This document shows, piece after piece, positions 7,754 to 16,265 of a DNA stretch of 35,662 nucleotides. The notes under the pieces are model-generated. The model was not told the origin of the DNA and searched no databases. It saw only the letters and a list, made by a program, of their open reading frames with translations. Within the stretch, counting starts at the first letter, position 1, and each line of letters begins with the position of its first letter. The stretch is from positions 1-35,662 of the forward strand of contig JAXHVO010000033.1 in assembly GCA_034189135.1 (NCBI GenBank). Direction: 5' to 3'. This stretch comes from Thermodesulfobacteriota bacterium (GTDB lineage Bacteria > Desulfobacterota > Desulfobacteria > Desulfobacterales > JAUWMJ01). The translations under genes were made by a program, and so were the position numbers.

Positions 7754-10700
7754 TTGAAATTTTTTCAATATATTATTAACCGGTGGCTGATTTTTGCCCT
7801 GCTGGTGATCGCCCTTCCCATCGTGGCCGGCACATTCGCTTACCGGTCCCTGCCCAAGGAAGGTGAACCGGAAATATCGGCTCCGGTTGCCATTGTCGTT
7901 ACCCTTTATCCCGGAGCCTCTCCCAGCGAGATCGAAAGCCTGGTAACCAATCCCATGGAAGAGGCCTTAAGCGATTTGAAAGACGTGGATGAGATGCGTT
8001 CGAATTCTGCCGAAGGTGTTTCCGTGGTCGTTATCGATTTTCAAGCAGAAGCCGATCTGGAGCGTTCCCTGCAGAAGGTTCGGGAAAAGGTAACCGACGC
8101 TCGAAAAGATCTTCCCGAAGATGCTGAAGACCCGGAAGTCAACGAGATCAGTTTTTCCGATATCCCCATTATGATCGCCTCGGTGGTGGGTGATATCGAT
8201 CTGGTGAAACTTCGACGGCTTACCGAGGAAGTGGCAGACGAAATCGAACTGATGCCGGAGGTGCTGGAAGCGGATGTGGCCGGCGGTTTGATCCGTGAGA
8301 TCCAGATCTATCTGGACCCGGAACGCCTGAGCCAGTACGGATTGACCATCATGGATGTTTATCAGGCCGTGAAGCGGTCGGACATCAATATCCCCGGCGG
8401 GCAGGTGAATGTGGAGGGACGTCGCCTCCTGTTGCGGACGCTCACCGAGATTAAGAACGTCGATGATTACAACAAGGTTCCCCTGATCCGCCAGGGAGAC
8501 CGGGTGGTCTTTCTCAAGGACGTGGCCACGGTGATCGACGGCCATTCTGAAGATGTCACCTATTCCCGCGTAAACGGTGTGGCTTCGGCGTCTATTGCCA
8601 TTAAGAAACGCACCGGAGCCAATATCCTGGAAACGACTCGAAAGGTGCGCAAAAAGCTGGACGATCTGGAAAAAAGATTTCCTGCCGGTGTCCATGCCAC
8701 AATTACGGCGGAGAAGGCCAAGTTTATCAAGCAGGGTTTTGATCAGATGAACAATTCGGCGGTATTCGGTCTGATCATTGTTGTGATCGTTCTTTATTTT
8801 GCCATGGGCCTGCGAAACTCGATCATTACCGCTTTGTCGATCCCACTGTCGCTGATGCTGTCTTTTGTGTTTTTAAAGGTCTTTGGTATGTCCAACAACG
8901 ACATGGTCCGTTTCGCTCTGGTTTTGTGTATAGGGATGATCGTGGACAATGCCATTATCGTGGTGGAAAACGTGTATCACCACTACCAGCTGGGCAAAGA
9001 TCGAATCACCGCGGTCATCGAAGGCACCTCTGAAATTGCCATGCCGGTTATTTCCGCTACCTTGACCACCATGGCGGCCTTTTTACCCATGCTGCTTATG
9101 ACAGGAGTGACCGGTCAATACATGGGATTTCTTCCCAAAACCGTTTCCATCGCACTGTGTGCTTCTCTGGTGGTGGCTCTGGTGGCCAACCCTTTGATCC
9201 TGAGCATGATCATGAAGCGTACCCGTAAAGAGGGTAAAATCGTACGCCCGGAAGACGATCTTAAGCAGTTGAAGAAGTTTTATGTGCGTGCAGTCTCTTG
9301 GGCATTGAACCACCGGTTTTGGGTGATCATCATGATTTTTATCTGCCTGGGTGGAGCCTTGAGCCTGCTGGCGTTGAAAGTGGTAAAAATAGAAATGTTT
9401 CCCGACTACGATTTTGACTATATCTATATCACTGTGGAGACGCCGCGAGGAACCGAGGTGGAGATCACCGATGCGATAGCCAGAAAAGTCGAAGCCATTG
9501 TAGATCAACATGTACCGGAAGTGGCACAAGTCGTTTCCACGGTCGGTCAGCAGGGACAGAGTGCCTACGAATTCTCGATCGGTAGTACTGGGACCAAGAG
9601 CAATTTCGCCGAGATTACCGTGGAGCTGAAGGATGGGAAGGAGTTTGCCCGGGCTTCCCACCGTGAAATACAGGAACGCATCCGACCCTTTCTCCACGAG
9701 ATTCCCGGGGCGGACATCCGCTTCCGCGCTCTGCAGTGGGGACCGCCGACCGCCGCTCCCGTTCTGCTGAAAATCGTCGGTCCCAAAATAGAAGTACTTC
9801 GTCAGATAACGGGCCAGGTAAAGGAAATCATGGCAAGCATCAGCGGAGTCGTGGATATCAAGGACGATTTCAGCGATGCAGCCCCGGAACTGCGGGTGGA
9901 AATAGACCGTAAACGGGCGGCAGCCATGGGGATCCCCCTTGAATTTGTGGCGACTACCCTGCGGGGCGCCACCGCCGGACTGGATATCCGTGAATTTCGC
10001 GACGAGTTCGATGTATCCAAAAAATACGATCTCAAGCTTCGCTTTTCTCCCGAATCGAGAACCAGTCCGAGAATGCTGGAAAAGGTGAAAGTGCGTTCCG
10101 AGTCGGGTGATCTGGTTCCCTTAACCACCATCGCCAGTTATCACCAGGGAGAGGGGCTGAACAGTATCCGCCATTCCGACCGGCGCCGGATCGTCCGAAT
10201 ATCGGCCAACAACCGGGGGCGGTCCGCCGTGGAGATCACCCAGGACCTGATGAAAGAACTGAAACAGATAAAATTACCTCCGGGCTATGCCTTCGATTAT
10301 TCCGGCGAATTCGAGGAAACTTCCGAGTCGTTTGAATCTTTGGGGTTGGCCTATATTGTGGCCGCCATTCTCATTTTTACCCTGCTGGTTTCCCAATTCA
10401 ACTCCATTGCCCAGCCGTTTGCCATTCTCACGGCGCTTCCGTTGTCGATCGTAGGCGCCATGACCGGACTGGCCGTCACCGGCAACAACTTTTCCATCAT
10501 GAGTTTCATCGGTCTGGTGGGGTTAAGCGGAATTGTGGTCAACGATTCCATTGTCCTGGTGGATTGCGTCAACCGGATGCGCAAAACCGGTTTGAACATG
10601 TTTGATGCCATTGTGGCCGGTGGACAGCAACGCCTGCGACCGATCATTTCCACCACCCTCTCCACGGTGGGAGGCATACTGACTCTGACCATTACCGACA

Positions 10701-11440
10701 AGCTGTGGGAAGGCCTGGGGGTGGTGATTATCTTCGGCATTTGTTTTGCCACCGTACTGACTTTGGTGGTCGTTCCGGTCATGTACTCCCTTTTCGAGGG
10801 TGTACGTTATTATATCATTTCCGCCTTCCGTGGTCCGCGATGGAAGGAGGCACCCGTTGGACGGGTATTTTACTTTTCCCGGCGTCGTCATGCGCGAACC
10901 GGATTTTTTTTGATTGCGATTGTTCAGCTACTGATTCTTATAGGCGGTCTGGCAGTTCTGGCACCGGGATTCATCCACCGCATTGCGGGAGTCACCCTGC
11001 AGGCGCCTTCTCTGCTCAAGCTGGTCATTGAGGCGGGTGTTTTTTATATCGGTATCGCACTGGAAGCCGGAGGTGTTCTGGCGCTGCTGCTGGTTCCCAC
11101 CTGGGTCGGCCTGGTTTTCTTCATGGCCAAAAGAAGCCGTGAAGGTTATCACGTGGATGTCACCCCGGAAGGTGTTTCAGTGGGAACACCGGTGGATCGG
11201 TTTTTTATTGATAAAGAGTCCATTACCAGAATTAAAACAGCTCCATGGTTTCCCGTTATCCCATCTTTGTTTATCTACTCCGGACGCCGCAGAATTGCTT
11301 TGCGAAAATTGATAACCGCCGCCAAGGTTCCCCGGCAAAGACGTCTCTGGACATGGTTCAGGAAAAAAGCCCCGGCTCGTTCTGATATCAAAGACGGAAT
11401 GCTGGAGCTAAAGCAGTCACTGGAAAACCTGATGCAGTAG
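7754..11440 (+). CDS. RND efflux permease with C-terminal extension
   Basis: Inner-membrane proton-driven transporter of the HAE/AcrB-like RND superfamily. It starts at a TTG preceded by AGAAGGA and has the standard duplicated plan: TM1, a porter loop, TM2-6 with GMIVDNAIIVVENVYHHY (TM4 Asp-Asn pair), a second porter loop, and TM8-12 with LVGLSGIVVNDSIVLVDCVN. The relay therefore uses Asp-Asn and Asn-Asp in place of the AcrB Asp407-Asp408/Lys940 set, as in other RND subfamilies. The canonical protein ends near residue 1020. About 200 further residues add two hydrophobic segments (about 1050-1073 and 1085-1118) and a soluble tail (about 1120-1228) with DVTPEGVSVGTPVDRFFI, which looks like a small beta-rich, PH-like fold. 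At 1228 residues it is clearly longer than the usual 1030-1050. The adaptor gene lies directly upstream. Confidence 0.93.
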   Translation: MKFFQYIINRWLIFALLVIALPIVAGTFAYRSLPKEGEPEISAPVAIVVTLYPGASPSEIESLVTNPMEEALSDLKDVDEMRSNSAEGVSVVVIDFQAEADLERSLQKVREKVTDARKDLPEDAEDPEVNEISFSDIPIMIASVVGDIDLVKLRRLTEEVADEIELMPEVLEADVAGGLIREIQIYLDPERLSQYGLTIMDVYQAVKRSDINIPGGQVNVEGRRLLLRTLTEIKNVDDYNKVPLIRQGDRVVFLKDVATVIDGHSEDVTYSRVNGVASASIAIKKRTGANILETTRKVRKKLDDLEKRFPAGVHATITAEKAKFIKQGFDQMNNSAVFGLIIVVIVLYFAMGLRNSIITALSIPLSLMLSFVFLKVFGMSNNDMVRFALVLCIGMIVDNAIIVVENVYHHYQLGKDRITAVIEGTSEIAMPVISATLTTMAAFLPMLLMTGVTGQYMGFLPKTVSIALCASLVVALVANPLILSMIMKRTRKEGKIVRPEDDLKQLKKFYVRAVSWALNHRFWVIIMIFICLGGALSLLALKVVKIEMFPDYDFDYIYITVETPRGTEVEITDAIARKVEAIVDQHVPEVAQVVSTVGQQGQSAYEFSIGSTGTKSNFAEITVELKDGKEFARASHREIQERIRPFLHEIPGADIRFRALQWGPPTAAPVLLKIVGPKIEVLRQITGQVKEIMASISGVVDIKDDFSDAAPELRVEIDRKRAAAMGIPLEFVATTLRGATAGLDIREFRDEFDVSKKYDLKLRFSPESRTSPRMLEKVKVRSESGDLVPLTTIASYHQGEGLNSIRHSDRRRIVRISANNRGRSAVEITQDLMKELKQIKLPPGYAFDYSGEFEETSESFESLGLAYIVAAILIFTLLVSQFNSIAQPFAILTALPLSIVGAMTGLAVTGNNFSIMSFIGLVGLSGIVVNDSIVLVDCVNRMRKTGLNMFDAIVAGGQQRLRPIISTTLSTVGGILTLTITDKLWEGLGVVIIFGICFATVLTLVVVPVMYSLFEGVRYYIISAFRGPRWKEAPVGRVFYFSRRRHARTGFFLIAIVQLLILIGGLAVLAPGFIHRIAGVTLQAPSLLKLVIEAGVFYIGIALEAGGVLALLLVPTWVGLVFFMAKRSREGYHVDVTPEGVSVGTPVDRFFIDKESITRIKTAPWFPVIPSLFIYSGRRRIALRKLITAAKVPRQRRLWTWFRKKAPARSDIKDGMLELKQSLENLMQ

Positions 11441-11581
11441 TGATGATGGGGAACGGTTCAGGTATTTAATCAAATGGAGTAATGAAATGTTTTTATGGCG
11501 TACTATGGGCATCTTTCGCAAATAATAGCGGGAATACATTCTGATATAATAAGAAATAATTGATAAACCAGTTGAAATATT

Positions 11582-11623
11582 TTATGGTACAAAGTCGTTT
11601 ACAGACTTTGAGCCATAATTTTT
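11582..11623 (+). terminator. hairpin with T-tract after the RND operon
   Basis: TTATGG-TA-CAAAGTC pairs with GACTTTG-AG-CCATAA around a GTTTACA loop (11582-11618): 6 bp plus 7 bp separated by a 2x2 internal loop. TTTTT (11619-11623) follows. The T-tract runs directly into GGAGGG (11624-11629), the ribosome site of the next gene, so it could be a terminator of the efflux operon or a 5'-leader structure of the 118-residue gene. Confidence 0.5.
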
Positions 11624-11638
11624 GGAGGGTATAACACT

Positions 11639-11995
11639 ATGGAAAGAGCGATGTTGTGGTTTAAATGTGCCGCCATGCATGATCCGGTACGACCGGTGAT
11701 AAAAAAACAGGCGGTGATCGGCTGGGAAGCAAAGAACCGTGAAGTGGATCTGGTGATAGAGGGTCCTTTAAAGGGAGATGAGCTGTTAAAAAGGATGAAT
11801 GGATGGTTTACGGCGGATGTATATCAGGCAGTTGAAATTTTTACACGATATGGCAAACTGAAGGTCCTGGATGATTATGACCTGGTGGTGGAAACCGAAG
11901 ACATGGCACAAATGGAATCTTTATCAAAGAATCTGGCCGAGGTTTTTAAGGAAGAAGCCTGGATTGAGCACATGCCCCGTAAGAAGCTGGCATGA
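11639..11995 (+). CDS. hypothetical protein, 118 residues
   Basis: Not recognised. The start is well supported by GGAGGG nine bases upstream of ATG. The protein is soluble, with no signal peptide or membrane segment. It is mixed charged, with WFKCAAMHDPVRPV near the N-terminus (one Cys at residue 10) and an amphipathic helical look over the rest (EDMAQMESLSKNLAEVFKEEAW). It lies between the RND operon and a nitroreductase on the same strand, 48 bp before the latter, so cotranscription with the nitroreductase is plausible. No function is proposed. Confidence 0.75.
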   Translation: MERAMLWFKCAAMHDPVRPVIKKQAVIGWEAKNREVDLVIEGPLKGDELLKRMNGWFTADVYQAVEIFTRYGKLKVLDDYDLVVETEDMAQMESLSKNLAEVFKEEAWIEHMPRKKLA

Positions 11996-12043
11996 TAGCG
12001 AAAATGCAAATGATGAACGTCCAACAAATCCAAAGAGGTGTGT

Positions 12044-12697
12044 ATGGATATATTTGAGATAATGAAGCAGAGAAGAAGTGTCAGGAAATATCTTGATAAA
12101 CCCGTCTCACGCGCTGATATTGAGGATTTGATCAGATGCGCGGGGGCTGCTCCCTCCGCCATTAACCTGCAGCCCTGGGAATATGTGGTGACATATGGCG
12201 AGGAAAAAGACCGGCTGATCCGGCGTTTGAAAAAGGTTCATGCAATGAAAAACGTATCCTGTGGGCCTGGAACTTCAACCCCTCTGCCGGAAAAAATTAC
12301 CGATCGAAGTCGTCGGGCATTAAAAGTCATGGAACCTCAGATTGCAAAACTAAACATTCCGTTTAACCAATTTGTTGAAGAGGGAAGTTGTTCTTTTTAC
12401 GGCGCCCCGGTGGTGGTCATTGTCTTAATAGACAAAATCTTTCCCAAATTAAGATATCTCGATGTAGGGCTGTCTGTTTCATACCTCTTTATGGCGGCCG
12501 AAGCCAAAGGCCTTTCAACCTGCCCCGTCGGGCTCATTACTGCTTATGGTGATGACATTAAGGAAGTGTTGAATATTTCCCCGGAAAAGGAAGTCCTGCT
12601 GGCTGTCTGCCTGGGATATGAAGATAAAACCGCACCCGAGAATGATTTTAAAACCGACCGGGAGCCTTTGAACGAAATTTTAACCTGGTATGAATAA
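12044..12697 (+). CDS. nitroreductase-family FMN oxidoreductase
   Basis: Small flavoprotein of the nitroreductase superfamily, which uses FMN and NAD(P)H to reduce nitro groups, quinones or related acceptors in the cytoplasm. The N-terminal FMN-binding block is EIMKQRRSVRKYLDKPVS, followed by CAGAAPSAINLQPWEYVV. The central GLSVSYLFMAAEAKGLSTCPV and the C-terminal LLAVCLGYEDK complete the family pattern. The 217-residue length is typical. The ATG at 12044 is preceded by AGAGGTG; a GTG two codons upstream overlaps that site and is less likely. The insertion with CGPGTSTPLPEKITDRSRRA (about 70-90) is longer than in minimal members. The natural substrate cannot be told. Confidence 0.9.
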   Translation: MDIFEIMKQRRSVRKYLDKPVSRADIEDLIRCAGAAPSAINLQPWEYVVTYGEEKDRLIRRLKKVHAMKNVSCGPGTSTPLPEKITDRSRRALKVMEPQIAKLNIPFNQFVEEGSCSFYGAPVVVIVLIDKIFPKLRYLDVGLSVSYLFMAAEAKGLSTCPVGLITAYGDDIKEVLNISPEKEVLLAVCLGYEDKTAPENDFKTDREPLNEILTWYE

Positions 12698-12792
12698 TTG
12701 AATCAGGAGAAAACCAGCACAGTGACTGATACTGTATTGATAGCGGTGGATGATAAACATATGGCAAATCACTCAAAGTGGAAACGAATTAG

Positions 12793-13005
12793 GTAGAGGA
12801 TGGGAACCGACTTCATGCCGACCTCGATAAAATTTTTCAGGTCGTAATCAACCTTTTGCAGAATGCCCTGCAATACACCCTGGCCGGCGGCAAAGCTAAA
12901 GTTCTTATGGAAGCTTATCCGGAAGAGCTCAAGGCTGCGTCGGGACCGCGTTTTATGGCGATGAAATACTCGTATGGTTCATCCTGTCCGTTTGAACTTC
13001 ACTAA
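12793..13005 (+). pseudogene. histidine kinase HATPase remnant
   Basis: One open frame reads NRLHADLDKIFQVVINLL then QNALQYTLAGGKAKVLME and ends at TAA (13003-13005). This matches the N-box region of sensor histidine kinases, where an Asp-x-x-x-hydrophobic-Gln-Val-hydrophobic-x-Asn-Leu-Leu-x-Asn-Ala pattern precedes ATP binding. No start codon, phosphoacceptor domain, or G1/G2 boxes are present. The frame opens directly after a stop and its last 25 codons are unlike kinases. It is a gene fragment without its function. Confidence 0.65.
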
Positions 13006-13098
13006 ATCCTGTCTAATCTTTATATTCTCTTTCTTCCCTATTTAAAATCAGTGCTTATATTACTTTTTAAAGCAACAGAACATATTTATGGCAAACAG

Positions 13099-13104
13099 TA
13101 TAAT
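13099..13104 (+). promoter_or_regulatory. candidate -10 box upstream of msrAB
   Basis: A perfect TATAAT lies 30 bp before the msrAB start. The hexamer 17 bp upstream (CAGAAC) is a poor -35, so the call rests on the -10 and its position only. Confidence 0.3.
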
Positions 13105-13134
13105 GAGAATTCCTATAGTAAATAGGGGGTGAAT

Positions 13135-14244
13135 ATGATGAAAACTCTATTTATATTAATTACCATATTTATTTTTTCATTGATCGGATGCATGAAAGTC
13201 GATTCTGCTGAAACCGTGAAAGAAGACGGAATGGACACGCAAGATAGGCAGATTGCCATAGCCACATTTGCCGGGGGTTGCTTCTGGTGCACCGAATCGG
13301 ATTTTGAGAAGTTGCCAGGCGTGGTGAAGGTCATATCCGGTTACACGGGTGGGACAAAAGAAAATCCGTCCTATAAAGAAGTGTCTGCCGGAACGACAGG
13401 ACATGTCGAGGCGGTTCAGGTTTACTTCGATCCATCCAAGGTGTCTTACCAGGAACTGGTTAATTATTTCTGGAGGCATATCAACCCGACGGATTCAGGG
13501 GGGCAGTTTGTCGACCGTGGTCGGCAATATAGAAGTGCCATCTTTTACCACGATGAAAATCAAAGACGAATTGCAGAAAAATCAAAGGAGATGCTCAACG
13601 GATCGGGCAAATTCGATCAACCGGTGGTAACAGATATTCTCAAGTTTTTCGCGTTTTATTCGGCAGAGGAATATCACCAGGATTATTACAAAAAAAATCC
13701 ATTGAGATACAAGTATTACCGGTACAGCTCCGGCCGGGATCAGTTTTTAAAGAAAGTCTGGGGGGATGATATGAAAAAGCAAAAGTCAGGTGACCAAAAA
13801 AAATACACCAAGCCGGATGAGGAGACCTTGAAGAAAAAATTAACCCCTTTACAGTACAAGGTGACCAGGAAAAACGGTACGGAACCTCCCTTTAATAATG
13901 AATACTGGGATAACAAGAAAATGGGGATTTATGTGGATGTGGTTTCCGGCGAACCGTTGTTCAGTTCACTGGACAAGTTCAAATCGGGAACCGGGTGGCC
14001 AAGTTTTACCAAGCCCCTTGAAGCGGATAATATCGTTGAGAAGGTCGACCAAAGCTTTTTTATGACACGGACTGAAGTAAGGAGTAAAAACGGCGATTCA
14101 CACCTCGGGCATGTGTTCAATGACGGTCCGAAGCCAACCGGTCTTCGATACTGTATTAATTCTGCGGCACTTCGATTTATCCCGGTAGAGGATTTGGCCA
14201 AGGAAGGCTATGGAGAATATTTAACACTCTTTGGGGAAAAGTAA
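13135..14244 (+). CDS. msrAB: MsrA-MsrB fusion methionine sulfoxide reductase lipoprotein
   Basis: Bifunctional repair enzyme reducing both S- (MsrA) and R- (MsrB) methionine sulfoxide. [19 protein letters not shown] is a lipoprotein signal with Cys19 as lipid anchor, so it acts outside the cytoplasmic membrane. The MsrA domain has [15 protein letters not shown] (catalytic Cys49), [24 protein letters not shown] and [13 protein letters not shown]. The MsrB domain has [45 protein letters not shown] and [12 protein letters not shown] (catalytic Cys340). The usual zinc CxxC pairs of many MsrBs are absent, as in other fused forms. The ATG at 13135 follows AGGGGG. A second, selenocysteine-type MsrA follows 33 bp downstream. 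Electron delivery presumably comes from a periplasmic thiol system not in this window. Confidence 0.95.
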   Translation: MMKTLFILITIFIFSLIGCMKVDSAETVKEDGMDTQDRQIAIATFAGGCFWCTESDFEKLPGVVKVISGYTGGTKENPSYKEVSAGTTGHVEAVQVYFDPSKVSYQELVNYFWRHINPTDSGGQFVDRGRQYRSAIFYHDENQRRIAEKSKEMLNGSGKFDQPVVTDILKFFAFYSAEEYHQDYYKKNPLRYKYYRYSSGRDQFLKKVWGDDMKKQKSGDQKKYTKPDEETLKKKLTPLQYKVTRKNGTEPPFNNEYWDNKKMGIYVDVVSGEPLFSSLDKFKSGTGWPSFTKPLEADNIVEKVDQSFFMTRTEVRSKNGDSHLGHVFNDGPKPTGLRYCINSAALRFIPVEDLAKEGYGEYLTLFGEK

Positions 14245-14277
14245 AACCTTCCAGAGATTTTTTTAAAGGAGGTCTAC

Positions 14278-15147
14278 ATGAATCGACATCAGATATGGTA
14301 CCGTGCATTTAATGATCCATTAGGCAGACGGTTTGGGAAAATAAAAATGATGGTTACCGATATGTCAAAAGCAGCTGTCTTTTTAGGGTTTGCTATCTTT
14401 CTTCAGGCCTGTGATTCGTTAACGACCACAAAGGAGATAAAAAATCAGCCGGTAGTAAAAGAAGTATCTGCGAAACAACTCGCAAAGCCGCCGGTAGATT
14501 TGTCAGCACCGGATAAGACAGAAACAGCGACTTTTGCCCTTGGGTGATTCTGGGGTCCTGACTCCCGGTTCGGGAGTATTGCGGGGGTTATCCGCACACG
14601 TGTCGGATACGCGGGAGGAACGAAAGAGGATCCCAGCTATCACAGTCTGGGAGACCACACGGAAACCATTCAAATCGACTATGACCCCACTGTTATTAAT
14701 TACCAAAAGCTGCTGGATGTTTTCTGGGATAGCCATGATCCTGTTCGTCCTTCGTGGTCCAGGCAATATATGGCCGCCATTTTTTACCAGAACAACGAGC
14801 AGAAAAGGCTGGCTATTCTTTCAATGGCCCGTGTGACCCAAAGGAAAAAAAAGCTTTACACCAAAATACTTCCCCTGACTGAATTTTATCGTGCAGAAGA
14901 TTATCACCAGAAATACAGGCTTCGATCGAATCGAGACCTCATGAAGGATTTCAACACCATGTATCCGCTGGGGGAGGATTTCATGAATTCAACGGCAGCG
15001 GCACGGATTAACGGGTATCTTGACGGTTATGGCTCGCTTGAAGGCCTTAAGAATGAATTGCCGGGTTTTGGGTTGTCTCCCGCAGCGGAAAGGAAACTGG
15101 TAGAGGTGGTGAAAAAACGAAAGGGAAAAATCGCCTGTGCACCATGA
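14278..15147 (+). CDS. msrA: selenocysteine MsrA lipoprotein (in-frame TGA at codon 90)
   Basis: Peptide methionine (S)-S-oxide reductase in which the catalytic residue appears to be selenocysteine. The gene begins at an ATG after AGGAGG. Codons 1-89 lead to ATFALG, then TGA (14545-14547), then FWGPDSRFGSIAGVI in the same frame. Normal MsrAs read GCFWG or GCFWC here, so TGA sits exactly at the catalytic Cys. The frame stays open for another 199 codons with clear MsrA motifs (VGYAGGTKEDPSY, HTETIQIDYDP, FWDSHDPVRPSWSRQY, EFYRAEDYHQKY). A 7-bp hairpin lies 13 nt after the TGA. FLQAC (Cys45) is a lipobox, although the preceding n-region is long. The only Cys after position 90 is Cys287, three residues from the end, a natural resolving cysteine. 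Residues about 235-280 form an added helical tail. The gene directly follows msrAB. A nonsense-mutated pseudogene is the alternative but explains the hairpin and the intact frame poorly. Confidence 0.85.
14561..14577 (+). promoter_or_regulatory. SECIS-like hairpin of the selenoprotein msrA
   Basis: ACTCCCG and CGGGAGT form a perfect 7-bp stem with a GTT loop, 13 nt after the TGA. Bacterial SECIS elements lie inside the coding region directly downstream of the UGA. They have a short apical loop that usually begins with G, at roughly 16-37 nt from the UGA; here the loop begins 21 nt after it. This fits SelB recruitment. Confidence 0.75.
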
Positions 15148-15326
15148 AAGTTGATTCATTAAGCTGTGATCTCTTTGCTTTTTACTCGCTGCCATGTTAT
15201 TTTGTCCCGCATGTTTTTATGTTCGTTTCGGTTTCTGTTAAGGATGGATCACAGATGTTAATAAAAATGGTTAAGCCTGATAAGGTCTGATGCGGTCAAA
15301 ATGCATATGGCCGGGTGATAATAATC

Positions 15327-16151
15327 ATGAATGATAAAGCCGTAGTAATTATAACCGGTGCATCAAGGGGGGTGGGGGCCTCGGTTGCGCGCTGGCTCGG
15401 CAGGACCGGCGCCAGGTTGGTGGTTGCTGCGCGTTCAAAGGATGGATTGCTGAAATGCGCGGGTGAGGTTGAAAAGCTGGGCGGCAAGGCCCTTGCAGTT
15501 CCCATGGATGTATCCGATCCTGTAGTCTGCCGTGACTTGGTGATAAAAACCCTTGACACATTCGGTCGTATAGACGGTGTGATAAACAATGCTGCGGTGG
15601 TCACCCCTTTGGCGTCCATTGAAAATGCGGATCCAGCGGACTGGAAACACAGCATGGGGGTCAATGTGATCGGCCCGTTCCACCTTACCAAATACTCTCT
15701 TTCCCAGCTCAGAATAAACCGGGGACGGATCATCAATGTGAGCAGCGGAGCGGCCATCCTCCCCATTGAATCCGCAGCTGCCTATTGTGCCTCAAAGGCT
15801 GCCTTGAACCATTTTACGTCTGTTCTCGCGGTCGAAGAGCCGAACATTACAACCGTGGCAATACGGCCGGGTGTGGTGGACACGGATATGCAGGCCTATT
15901 TAAGAAAAGAGGGGCCAAGGGTGATGCCCCGGAAAACGGCAAATTATTACCTGGATCTAAAGACGAAAGGGAAGCTTGAACCACCGGAGATACCGGCCAG
16001 GTCCATCGCCTGGCTGGCACTGCACGCTCCCGATAAAATGAGCGGGGCATTCAGGAGTTATGATGATGCTGATATTATCGGGCCGGCTTCGAAATTTTTT
16101 GGTGCCCCGGATAAAGAACCGGGAAAAAGTCCTGATCTAACTGCCATTTGA
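15327..16151 (+). CDS. short-chain dehydrogenase/reductase
   Basis: NAD(P)-dependent oxidoreductase of the classical SDR family. It has TGASRGVGASVA (dinucleotide-binding glycine motif near residues 9-20), MDVSDP, NNAA, NVSSGAA with the catalytic Ser, and YCASKAALNHF with the Tyr-x-x-x-Lys pair. Arg in VVAARSKDG after beta-2 suggests a preference for NADP. The C-terminal part is longer and more variable, as in substrate-binding regions. ATG at 15327 gives MNDKAVVIITGAS, the normal SDR N-terminus; an in-frame GTG at 15315 is possible but adds only MIII. It stands alone on the plus strand, 179 bp after the MsrA gene. Substrate unknown. Confidence 0.9.
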   Translation: MNDKAVVIITGASRGVGASVARWLGRTGARLVVAARSKDGLLKCAGEVEKLGGKALAVPMDVSDPVVCRDLVIKTLDTFGRIDGVINNAAVVTPLASIENADPADWKHSMGVNVIGPFHLTKYSLSQLRINRGRIINVSSGAAILPIESAAAYCASKAALNHFTSVLAVEEPNITTVAIRPGVVDTDMQAYLRKEGPRVMPRKTANYYLDLKTKGKLEPPEIPARSIAWLALHAPDKMSGAFRSYDDADIIGPASKFFGAPDKEPGKSPDLTAI

Positions 16152-16265
16152 CTTAAATCTTTTTTTTGTTTCATTTTTCTCTCTGTGGCGGATTAGGTTT
16201 TGGATGTCTGGTGCCATGGGGAACACTGTTGCAGCAAAGAATGATAAAAGACAGAGAATCAAATC

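Larger units (their letters stand above)
12698..13134. other. decayed intergenic stretch
   Basis: 437 bp without an intact gene. It contains MANHSKWKRIR followed by a stop (12761-12796), which looks like the first residues of a YebC-type protein (usually M-A-G-H-S-K-W) but is too short to prove it. Directly after it comes a histidine-kinase remnant (12793-13005). The rest, 13006-13134, is AT-rich and presumably carries the promoter of the following msr gene. Confidence 0.5.

Noticed and set aside
14545-14547. TGA in msrA as a nonsense mutation or frameshift
   Set aside because: It sits at the catalytic Cys position, the frame stays intact for 199 codons with conserved motifs, and a SECIS-like hairpin follows at the right distance.
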